Assembly (NCBI GenBank): GCA_945861125.1
Contig: CAMASZ010000027.1
Location: forward strand, 1 to 10,333
Reading direction: 5' to 3'
Origin: Rickettsia typhi
Lineage (GTDB): Bacteria > Pseudomonadota > Alphaproteobacteria > Rickettsiales > UBA1997
DNA length: 10,333 nucleotides
The notes beneath the pieces were generated by a model. It saw only the letters and a list, made by a program, of their open reading frames with translations, did no database searches and was not told where the DNA came from. Every line of letters begins with the position of its first letter. Position 1 is the first letter of the stretch. Both the position numbers and the translations under genes were made by a program. This document shows, one piece after another, positions 1 through 9,200 of the stretch.

Positions 1-1
1 C

Positions 2-913
2 AATAAAAAATTATCATCAAACTCTACAAATAAAAAAGGCCTAAAAAAATCAAAATACTCAAAAAGAGTTCAAGAGGAAATTAATAAAAAAGAAAAAGAA
101 AAAATTCAAAGAGAGATAGAAAGAAAAGAAAAATCTATATCAAATAAAATAAAAGAGTTAAGAAGAAAATACTTGTTCGAATCAGATAATTCAAGCACTA
201 GTCAATTAGATTATAATGAAGATTCTGATAGCTATTCTGAGAAATTAATTCCCAGAAAAAAAGATTTAAATCCTTATAAACTAGAAGAACTTCCTGCATA
301 TCCAATACTTCAAAGATATCGTTCTAATGAGAATTATCATATCCCATTTGAAATGACTCCAAAAGAAAAAATTGATATAATGTTTAATGCTATATCAATT
401 GGAAGTGTTTCATTTTTTAATGATGCCTACAAAAATGTTAATAATCCTAATATTTATAATGACAATGGTGAATCAATTTTAACTTACTCAATTCTTCTTA
501 AGAAATATCCTGTAGTTGCATCTGTTTTATCAAAAGGGGCTGATCCTAATTTGCCAAATTCTTTAGGATATACTCCTCTACAGATTGCAATTGAATTGCA
601 AGATTTTAAAGCCTTTGAACTATTAATTAATAATAATGTTGATATTAACTACACCGACGCTTTCGGAAGGAATTATTTAATGCATATAGCTAGAATTGGT
701 TTTTTACCAGCTCTTGATATGCTTGTTAAAAAAGGCGCTAACGTTAATCATACTGATAATGATGGATTTACCCCTTTGTCTGTTGCTTATCGATTTAAAA
801 ATGAAATGGTTGTTCAATATCTTTTGAAAAACGGAGCAAAAACTTGGACAGAAAAAGAATTTAACTATGAAAAAAAATCATTAATAGAAGAGTTAAAAAA
901 TAGATGGAAATAG
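2..913 (+). CDS. Ankyrin-repeat protein, 5'-truncated by the window edge
   Basis: The reading frame is open from the first bases of the window to a TAG at 911-913, giving 303 visible residues. The true start is upstream; a TTG at 173 lies inside the open frame and need not be the start. The first 55 or so residues are Lys/Glu/Asn-rich and probably a charged helix or coiled coil; they include KKSKY at 44-58. A linker follows, then four ankyrin repeats of about 33 residues at 458-556, 557-655, 656-754 and 755-847, with typical G-TPL and GA-VN signatures, and possibly a degenerate repeat before them (about 371-457). A short Lys/Glu-rich tail ends the protein. Ankyrin repeats bind other proteins and in host-associated bacteria are often carried by secreted effectors. 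No enzymatic domain is visible, and export cannot be judged without the N-terminus. The fold call is firm; the role is unknown. Confidence 0.9.
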   Translation, partial: NKKLSSNSTNKKGLKKSKYSKRVQEEINKKEKEKIQREIERKEKSISNKIKELRRKYLFESDNSSTSQLDYNEDSDSYSEKLIPRKKDLNPYKLEELPAYPILQRYRSNENYHIPFEMTPKEKIDIMFNAISIGSVSFFNDAYKNVNNPNIYNDNGESILTYSILLKKYPVVASVLSKGADPNLPNSLGYTPLQIAIELQDFKAFELLINNNVDINYTDAFGRNYLMHIARIGFLPALDMLVKKGANVNHTDNDGFTPLSVAYRFKNEMVVQYLLKNGAKTWTEKEFNYEKKSLIEELKNRWK

Positions 914-978
914 TAGTTAAAAATCTCTTAATGTAACGTAGCAAAACTAGTAAAGCTTTCGGTTGTGTTAGTAGGATT

Positions 979-994
979 TAGCAATATTTTGCTA
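979..994 (+). terminator. Possible weak terminator hairpin after the first ankyrin gene
   Basis: TAGCAA and TTGCTA form a perfect 6-bp stem around a TATT loop, 65 bases past the stop codon, followed by an AT-rich run rather than a clean T tract. The stem is short and has only two G-C pairs, so this could be a chance palindrome in AT-rich DNA. Confidence 0.25.
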
Positions 995-1088
995 TTAATT
1001 TAACTTAAAAATAAAAAGCAGTATAAATTTTTAAATAGAAACAATTAAAAAAATAAATATATAAAATTATTAAATTCTTATAGTTAAA

Positions 1089-1118
1089 TTGTTTTTACCA
1101 TAATAATTTATTTATACT
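1089..1118 (+). promoter_or_regulatory. Candidate sigma-70-type promoter for the second ankyrin gene
   Basis: TTGTTT at 1089-1094 and TATACT at 1113-1118 are separated by 18 bases, a good match in sequence and spacing to a housekeeping promoter. It would leave a 5' leader of roughly 135 bases. In DNA this AT-rich such pairs arise by chance, so the call is tentative. Confidence 0.3.
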
Positions 1119-1261
1119 CAAATTTTACTTAAAATTTATAATATTTTCTGCAGTATTGAAACATTTTTAGTTTATTTCTTTGTAGCTACTTATACAATCA
1201 AAGTATTAAGTGGTATTCAACATTAAGAAACCTTTATTACTTAAAATTAATTATCTAAGAA

Positions 1262-2710
1262 ATGATAATATCTAAAACAATATTTAGATTTACTTCAAAC
1301 AAGTTTTGTAAAGATTTAGCCTTATTAGCCTTATTTCTAATAGCTTTAATTCTAACGATTTCTCTTGCTAAATCTATAAAGGCTCAAATTGTAGATTTTA
1401 ATAGTAATCAAGATGCCGGAGGTGTCACAAATTTGATGTCTGCCGTTAATAATAATGATGAAGAGGGTGTAAAGTTTTACATTAGAGGTGGATCATCGAT
1501 AGTAAATAAGAAAAATTCAGGAGGAGCTTCAGCTCTTCACGTTGCTACTCGTAATGGCTATTTCAATATAGTTAAAATTTTAGTTGAAAATGGAGCTAAT
1601 GTTAATGAAGAAGATAATGAGGGTTGGACTCCAGCTATGAGATCCGCATTACTTGGTGATCACAACACTATGGAATATCTTATCAAAAATAATGCTGATT
1701 TGTCAAAATCAAATAACTTTAACGAAACGGTGATAATTCATTCTAGCGCTTCTGATTGTATTAAATGTTTAGAAATAATTTTTGCTGATAAATCACTGCA
1801 TGAAAAAATGAATTATATGTTTTTAAAAGACCAATTAGAAGAATCCTATGAAATTTCTCGAGCTCATGATAATAAACAAATTCAAAATCTAATCATATCT
1901 TATCAAAACGAGATCGCAAATATCAAACAAATTAAAGAATCAAGCTTGGAAAATGCTTTGGATCATAAAAATGAAGTTGAATCTTTCAGTAATGATAACA
2001 AAGATCAACCTAGTAAAGGTAATTTAAGTAATAGCTCTGGTTCTAAGAAAAGTAAATTTAAACTAAAAAATTTTGATCAAGCCCAAGAATTAACTAATCA
2101 AAATTTACAAGAATCTTCTTTGAATAAATCTGGCAATGAAAAAGAAAATAAAAAATCCAAGTTCATCGTTAAAGATTTACAAAAAGACAAACTAATTGAT
2201 AAAAAAGAAGGCGATAAAAAATCAAAATATAAATTACAGTCTCCTAATTTGACTTCTAATAAAACTAATCAAGAAAACAACAATGATCAAAAGCCAAATA
2301 ATAGTCAAAATGAAATCAAAAAATTCAAGTATAAATTAATTAATAAAGACCAAGAAAAAGTTTCTGATTCTGAAATAAACAGCAACCAAGATAATGTCAA
2401 TAAAAATGAATCCAGTGATAAAGCAGATAAAGTAGATTCTAATCAAAATGAAGGTAAAAAAATAATTTATAATTTAAATTATAAGCAAGTTCAAATAAGT
2501 TCCGACCAGCCAAGTGAAAATAATAAACAAAAAAACAATCAACCAACAAAAGAACAAAAACTCAGCCCAGATAAATCAATTAAAAAAGATATTTCTGTTA
2601 TTAAAAAAGATAATGTTGATTATAAAAAAGAAGAAATTAACAAGAATTCCTTATTAAAAAGCATGATTATTGAAAATCCAAATTATATATCTGATTTGAT
2701 GGGTAGCTGA
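1262..2710 (+). CDS. Exported ankyrin-repeat protein with a repeated basic motif in a disordered tail
   Basis: This 482-residue protein starts at ATG 1262. An in-frame TAA at 1256-1258 rules out an upstream start, and no clear Shine-Dalgarno is present. A basic N-region (K5, R9, K14, K17) and a hydrophobic stretch at residues 19-36 look like a Sec signal peptide (possible cleavage after A41) or a signal anchor. Ankyrin repeats follow at about residues 50-84, 85-118 and 119-151, with a degenerate fourth to about 184 that contains C166 and C169. From residue 230 on the protein is Lys/Asn/Gln/Ser-rich and almost certainly disordered. It carries five spaced copies of a KKSK(F/Y)KL-like motif starting at residues 262, 297, 319, 353 and 399. 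It probably acts by protein binding in the periplasm, at the surface or in a host. No enzyme domain was seen and the family was not recognised beyond ankyrin. Confidence 0.9.
   Translation: MIISKTIFRFTSNKFCKDLALLALFLIALILTISLAKSIKAQIVDFNSNQDAGGVTNLMSAVNNNDEEGVKFYIRGGSSIVNKKNSGGASALHVATRNGYFNIVKILVENGANVNEEDNEGWTPAMRSALLGDHNTMEYLIKNNADLSKSNNFNETVIIHSSASDCIKCLEIIFADKSLHEKMNYMFLKDQLEESYEISRAHDNKQIQNLIISYQNEIANIKQIKESSLENALDHKNEVESFSNDNKDQPSKGNLSNSSGSKKSKFKLKNFDQAQELTNQNLQESSLNKSGNEKENKKSKFIVKDLQKDKLIDKKEGDKKSKYKLQSPNLTSNKTNQENNNDQKPNNSQNEIKKFKYKLINKDQEKVSDSEINSNQDNVNKNESSDKADKVDSNQNEGKKIIYNLNYKQVQISSDQPSENNKQKNNQPTKEQKLSPDKSIKKDISVIKKDNVDYKKEEINKNSLLKSMIIENPNYISDLMGS
2045..2482 (+). repeat. Five degenerate KKSK(F/Y)KL motifs in the ankyrin protein tail
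   Basis: Copies are at 2045-2071 (KKSKFKLKN), 2150-2176 (KKSKFIVKD), 2216-2242 (KKSKYKLQS), 2318-2344 (KKFKYKLIN) and 2456-2482 (KKIIYNLNY). Spacing is irregular, 22 to 46 residues, and the DNA between copies is not repeated. What is conserved is therefore a short linear peptide motif rather than a recent DNA duplication. The copies decay from the first to the last. Confidence 0.7.
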
Positions 2711-2793
2711 AAAAGCCTTTGATATTATCTTTGATTCTTTAATTTTAATTTTTAATAAAAATATTTAGAAACATCAAAACAACCATAGATAAT

Positions 2794-3285
2794 ATGTTGT
2801 TAAGCAGAAAATTTATTTTAGTACTAATCTATCTACTTTTTTCCTCTAATCTTGCGAAAGCTGATGTTATAAGTGATATTGCAAAAAAATATAAACTAAA
2901 CCCAAAATCAAATTCAGAAGATCTTTGCAAGTTGATGTCTGAATTACAAAAAAATGCTGAAACCTTATATGCCCCATCGATTATTGATAGTAACTTAGTG
3001 CCATTCTATGATAAGTCTAACATGCCATCTAGTGCTTTTGATACGATAAGCGTTCAAGATGATTCTGGTCAAGAGATAGCTAATTTCTTTATAGTTTTTG
3101 ATACAAAATTTACTAATCCACTGGGGATTTTAGACATACATAGAAAAAATTTTCAACATGGATACATTTTTTCAACAAAAGATTTAAAGAATAAATACAA
3201 GTACTCGTCTGTGTTGCCAAAAAAATACAGTTTCTTACTTGAATTTGACAAATGCCAGATAAAACAACTAATTATCAATCAATAA
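2794..3285 (+). CDS. Small exported protein of unknown function
   Basis: This 163-residue protein starts at ATG 2794, the first ATG after an in-frame TAA at 2746. It lies 83 bases after the ankyrin gene and its stop is 12 bases before the RTX gene. Residues 1-23 form a convincing Sec signal peptide: a basic start (R5, K6), a hydrophobic core, and an AKA cleavage site before D24. The mature part is about 140 residues of mixed composition with two cysteines, C45 and C154, that could form a disulfide in an oxidising compartment. No known domain, lipobox or internal membrane segment was recognised. Its position suggests co-expression with the M23-RTX protein, as a periplasmic partner, chaperone or protective (immunity-like) protein. 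That role is inference from context only. Confidence 0.8.
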   Translation: MLLSRKFILVLIYLLFSSNLAKADVISDIAKKYKLNPKSNSEDLCKLMSELQKNAETLYAPSIIDSNLVPFYDKSNMPSSAFDTISVQDDSGQEIANFFIVFDTKFTNPLGILDIHRKNFQHGYIFSTKDLKNKYKYSSVLPKKYSFLLEFDKCQIKQLIINQ

Positions 3286-3297
3286 GCTTAATATTTT

Positions 3298-6200
3298 ATG
3301 ACAGACAAAAATTTTTTCCCTGTTCCAGTTGATTCAAATTGGAGTTATACTAGTGGATTTGGACCAAGAAATAAACCTACAGCTGGAGCTTCAACTTACC
3401 ACAAAGGCATTGATATTAAAGTTCCTGTCGGAACTCCAATTATTGCTGTAAAATCTGGTAAAATTGAATATGCTGGCTGGCAAAATGCAAATGATACAAA
3501 AATTGGTTATGGTCAATATATAAAAGTTAAAAATGATGATGGAACGGTTAGCTATTACGCACATCTTAGTGAAATTGATATCAAGGATGGAAGAATAGAA
3601 GCTGGCCAACAATTAGGAAAGTCTGGAAATACTGGTGCTAGTAGTGGTCCTCATTTACACTATGGCGAAAAAGAAGATGGAAAATGGATTAATCCCAAAG
3701 AGTCGCTTGATAGCATATTAAAAAATTCCCCATCGATCAATTTTGATCCAAATAGTCAAGGCGGATCCATTGAAAACACCTACACCGACATTGCCTTACA
3801 ATCCATCTCAGACGATCTTTATTCTATCCACGAAAAACTCTTTTCCACCGAAAATCTTGCATATGCGGTAGCGCAATTAGCGATGGGTGCAAATGTTAAT
3901 GACGTAGCAAAATCTGTGCTTGTTAATACTATTGCTACTTCTGCCGTTGATGCCTCACTTAAGGCAATGTTGCTCAGGGAAGAATTTGCTGATAAAAGTT
4001 TAAATGGTCTGAATAAAAGTTATGATGACTATATGGAAAAAAATCCAGAGTTTTCATCACTAAAGGCTGGTTTTACTATTTTTATTACTACAGCAGTTTT
4101 AACTGGTGATTATAGAGAAGCCGCAAAGAATGCTTCAATTCAGGCACTTGCAAATTATGTTTCAAGAAATGCTGTCGAAGAGCTTGCTAAAAATGCTAGT
4201 TCTCAAGCTGCTGCAGATTCTGTTGGTAAATATGCAGGACCAATCGCTACCGCCGTCACAATTATTATAAACGGTATTGCGAATGGTGCATCAGCACAAG
4301 AGATAGCGATTCAAACTGCTATTGCTATTAGTTCTACAATGATCGGCGCGGCAGTTAGTGGCGTGGTTATGGGTACTAAAATTGGTGCAGCAATTGGATC
4401 TATAATTCCTGGTCTTGGAACTATCATTGGTGCTATAGTTGGTAGTTTTGTTGGTTATGCTTTGAGTAAATTATTTGGTCTTATTCCACCACCACCTCCT
4501 CCTCCATTATTTATAATTGAAGCAAAAGAAGATGGTTCGGGCAACATTATCTATTCACTTCATGAAGGTTATAGTATAATTCTAAAAGCAATTGCCAATG
4601 ATGATGCAGTTGGATCAAAAGGTAACGAAACGTTGGCTGGAGGCTCTGGCAATAATAACCTATATGGTCTTGGAGGAAATGACTATCTTCAAGGAAGAGA
4701 GGGAAATGATAATCTTTTTGCTGGCGATGGTAATGATGAGGTAAATGCTGGCGAAGGCGATGATTTTGTTGATGGCGATGATGGCAATGATTTTATTCAA
4801 GGTGGAGCCGGTAATGACATAATTGCTGGTGGTAATGGCGATGACAGAATTTATGGTGATTTAAAGGATAGTCAAGAATCTCAATTTATAACAGCAGGAG
4901 ACGATAAAATTGATGCTGGCTCTGGCAATGATTATGTTGAAGTTGGTGGTGGAGATGATGTAGTAACAGGAGGTGCTGGAAATGATCAAATTCTGGGTGG
5001 AGATGGTAAAGATACAATTGATGGCAGTTTCGGTGATGATGTGATTAATGGTGATGCTGGTGACGATGTTTTGAGTGGTGGCCAAGATGGTGTTTTGATC
5101 CATCCAGATAAAGTTATTCAGTATAAACAAGATTTTGCTCAGCTAGAGCCTAAAATTTCAGAAATTCAAGCAACATATAATGTTGCACTTATAGATTTAA
5201 ATAATTATGTGGCGAGTTTAAATAAATTTTTAGAAATAATTTCCCCAGTTTATAACTATTATTATGGTAACAATCCTAATTCAGATGTATTGCGTCAAGC
5301 TAAACAATCTGTAATTGATTCTGATTTTTGGAGATTAAAAGCTATTCTTGGGGGGCCTGATTCTGATGTTGAACGAGAGTATGATTATTATAAAAAAGGA
5401 CTAGAAATATTTGATACAGCACGTTCACGTTTAGAAGAATATTCTAATGAATTAAAACTATTTTTTGAATTATCTGATGAAGAACTTAAAGCTAAACAAG
5501 ATTTAATCAATTCTAGTAAATATGATCTAGATCGATTTGAAGTTATAAAAACATTCCTTAATAATAATGAAATTGGCCGAGATGGTTTTTCAGAAAATTT
5601 AGCTAAAATTATTCAGTATAAACAAGATTTTATAGGATTAGAGCATCAAATTTCAGAAACTCAAGCAAAATATGAAGCAGCACTTGCAGATTTAAATAAC
5701 TATACAGAAAAACATTTATATAGTTACGGAAAAAAACAAAAATTGTTTATTGGGTCAAATGAAATTCGTAATGCTAAGCAAGCTGTAGTTGATTCTAATA
5801 AAGCTATTTTAGATCAACTTGAAACTATAAAAGCATTTCTTGAAACAAGTGGCAATGATGCTATTTCTGGTGGAGATGGCAATGATAAAATCTTTGGATT
5901 CTCTGGGAACGACATTTTAAATGGCGATGCCGGAGATGATATAATTGTTGGTGGTTATGGTTCAGATATTATTGATGGTGGAACTGGAAACGATACTATA
6001 ATTGCTGATGATGATGAACAATCCTATTTTGATGCTTTATCTGGAACTGATTTACTTCCAAGTGAATTAAACTCTTTGTTTGTTAATGATAATGATGTTA
6101 TTGACGCTGGCGACGGCGATGATTTTGTTTCATTGATTGAGGGTGATGATTCAGTAAATCTTGGTTCGGGTAATGATATTTTACAAAATCAATACGCCGA

Positions 6201-9200
6201 TGCCATAATTCATGGCGGTTCTGGTGATGATGAGATTTCTTCAATTGCCGGCAATAACATTGTTTTTGGTGAAGAAGGAAATGACAAAATAGCTCTTGGC
6301 TTTGGCGATGATATAGTTGATGGCGGTTTGGGTGATGATAAGATTGATGTAGGAGATGGTGTCAACAAAGTAGATGGAGGTGCTGGAGATGATTTGATCT
6401 TAAGTGGAATTAATAATGATGAAATAACTGGCGGTGATGGAAACGATATTATTCAAGATCAAGGTGGAAATAATATTTTGGATGGTGGCGCTGGTGATGA
6501 TTATGTTATTGCAGATGAGGGTGATGATATTATTTCAACTGGTGAAGGCAATAATGATAGTGTTTTTGCTGGCGGTGGCAATGATATAATAATTAGCCAA
6601 GCAACCAATGCTAATTTGGTTGGAGCTATTGGAAATGATATTTATAAAATTGAAAAATTAACTGGAAATATTGTTATTGAAGATAGTGGCAATGCTTCTG
6701 ATATAGATACCATAGAATTTTCATACAAAAAATTAGCTAATTTAAAATTGAGTAAAAATGGTGATGATTTAGTTATTCGATTTACTGATAGCTCATCTAG
6801 CGTTACAATCAAAAATAATTTTGCTATAGCTAATAATTTAGAGGGTAAAAATTCAAAAATTGAATTACTAAAATTTGGTGAAGTGTTGATAAATATTGGT
6901 TCAGTGATTTTTGGAACCACTGGCAATGATACAATCAATGGCACAATAAACGATGACTTAATTATTGGCGATCTGGGCAAAGATATTATATTTGGTGGAT
7001 CGGGAAATGATGTAATTGATGGTAGTGAAGGTGATGATCTTATTTATGGTGAAGATGGCGATGATATCATGAAAGGCTCGGAAGAAAATGATATAATTTA
7101 TGGTGGAAATGGTAGTGATAGACTAATTGGCAATGAAGGAAATGATATTCTTGAAGGTGGCGCTGGAAATGATATTTTTGTTATTACCAAACCTAGCGAT
7201 GAAGATGTGATTACTGATTTTACTGTTGGTAGTGATAAATTAGATTTAACTGGTTATAGCCAATTTTCTTCACTAAAAACCTTGCAATATTTTAGTAATG
7301 GCATCACGCAAAATGGATTAGATACTATAGTTGACTTGGATGGCAGTACCAAGGTTACTTTACAGAATCAAACAATAGCTGCGGTTAATCAAAATCAAAA
7401 TTTCATTTTTGATATTAAAGCCAGCGCCAAGGCAACCGATGGTAATGATATTTTGTCCGGAACTTCTGGTAATGACACCATTACTGATGGAAAAGGGTCA
7501 GATATTATGACTGGTGGCTCTGGAAATGATATATTTTCTATCACTAAAAATGCTGGCGATATTGACACCATAACGGACTTTAACCCATATGATGTTATTA
7601 CTATCACTACATACTACACCAGAAGAGCTTGGTTTTTTAGTTGGGAAGAAAAAACGGAAGAAAAAATATCATCTTTTGATAGAATTGATTTAAGAAATTT
7701 TGATAATTATGTAGATATTTTGCAGCTAGATATCAGCCAAAAAAATTCCGATACCGTAATTTCTCTTGATGATGGACAAAAAATATTATTAGAAAATGTT
7801 CGGGCGGATAATTTATTTGCTAAAAATTTTCAATTTGCAGTTTTTGAAGGAATGCCACAAATCCAGCGTTATTCAGGAACAGTCGCTTATAATTTTGCTT
7901 TAGATAATGTTGTAGAAGTAAAACAAGCAGTACAAGAAAACTATGATAATGGTTTTATATGTTTAACTAATTACAAAAAAAGTTATGATTCATCTTACAA
8001 AAAAAGCTATGATTCATCAAATTTTTGGAACAGCAAAAATATCTGGAATGAAGGTGCTAGTCGCTCTCAAACAAACAATGAAGAATATGTAAAAGTAGGA
8101 GGAAAATGGGATAGTCATGATGAATTAAGAAGATATACTACTTTTAATGGCGATGGTGGTAATGACAGAATGTATGGTGCGTGGTGGAATGAAACAATCA
8201 ATGCTGGTTCTGGCAATGATGAGGTTTATGCTGGTTCTGGTAATGATTATGTTAATGGTGGAACTGGTAATGATTATGTTGATGGTGGAACTGGTGATGA
8301 TAGGATTCATGGAGATGACGGTAATGATGCATTATATGGTGGCGATGGTAATGATTATTTAATTGGATTGAATGGTAATGATTATCTAAATGGCGGAGCA
8401 GGCAATGATACTCTTCGAGGTTGGGATGATAGTGATATGTTGTTTGATTTCGAGGGAAATAATTTTTTTGATGGTGGTTGGGATGATGATTATATAACTG
8501 CGGGCGCTGGTGATGATGAAATACATGGTGGCGATGGAAATGATTATATAATAGCAGGTGCCGGTAATGATAAAATTGATGGAGGGGAAGGTGGTGGTAG
8601 TCGTCTGGATAGGGATCAAGACTATATAGAGGCTGGAAGTGGAAATGATATTGTTAATGATAATTATGGCGATAATTTTGTTTATCTTGAAGATGGTGAT
8701 GATAGAGCAATTCTTGGAGTTGGCAACGATTATATTGATGGTGGCGCTGGTAATGATTATATTGAAGGTGGAGCTGGAAATGATGTTATCTATGATAGCA
8801 GTGGTAATAATTGGCTTCATGGTGGAGCTGGAGCTGATAATATTCAAGGCGGAGTTGATGCTGATATTATTTATGGTGGCTCTGGTGAAGATTTAATTTA
8901 TGGTAATGGCGGTTCAGATCTTATGTATGGCGGTACTAATGATGATAAAATATATGGTGGAAATGATGATGATGTCATTTATGGCATGTCCGGAAATGAT
9001 CAACTATTTGGTGGTGAAGGCAATGATATGATTTTTGCTAATATAGATTTTAAATATGGTAATAAATTAAATTTCTTACAAACCGCTTTTACAAATGATA
9101 AAGGATGGTATAATGATAGATATCCAAGACAATTAGCTGATGTTAATGGTGATGGTAAAGCCGATATTGTTGGCTTTGCTGATTATGGTGTTATTGTGGG

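Larger units (their letters stand above)
914..1261. other. Non-coding AT-rich intergenic region
   Basis: No open frame with coding character was seen in these 348 bases on either strand. The left part holds a small inverted repeat (979-994), and TAGCAAAA at 939-946 can alternatively pair with TTTTGCTA at 987-994 across a 40-base loop. The right part is extremely AT-rich and contains a promoter-like pair of hexamers. It separates two ankyrin genes, so the second is probably transcribed on its own. No tRNA or recognisable RNA gene was seen. Confidence 0.6.

Noticed and set aside
173..175. TTG as the start of the first ankyrin gene
   Set aside because: The frame is open upstream to the window edge with coding-like Lys/Glu-rich helical sequence, so the gene begins outside the window.
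952..990. Possible tRNA or small structured RNA after the first gene
   Set aside because: A TTCGGTT stretch drew attention, but there is no acceptor stem, anticodon arm or T-arm pairing.
2745..2760. AT-only palindrome ATTTTTAATAAAAAT as a terminator between genes
   Set aside because: It has no G-C pairs, so it is unlikely to form a stable RNA hairpin in this AT-rich gap.
3391..3612. Minus-strand open frame of 73 codons
   Set aside because: It is antisense to the M23 domain, whose catalytic motifs make the + strand the coding strand.
4861..5130. Minus-strand open frame of 89 codons rich in Ile, Thr and Asn
   Set aside because: It is the reverse complement of RTX repeat codons; stop codons are rare there because of the GAT/GGT-rich repeat. 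It has no initiation context and no protein character of its own.
6642..7607. Minus-strand open frames of 112 and 70 codons
   Set aside because: They are antisense to the RTX gene in regions with a clear, domain-bearing + strand frame.
8125..8847. Several minus-strand and + strand alternate-frame open frames rich in Met/Val or Ile/Thr
   Set aside because: They show the same repetitive pattern as the RTX block they overlap and lie wholly inside the giant reading frame. They are shadows of it.
4621..9040. CRISPR-like array
   Set aside because: The repeats are in-frame protein repeats with codon-level variation and no regular spacers.
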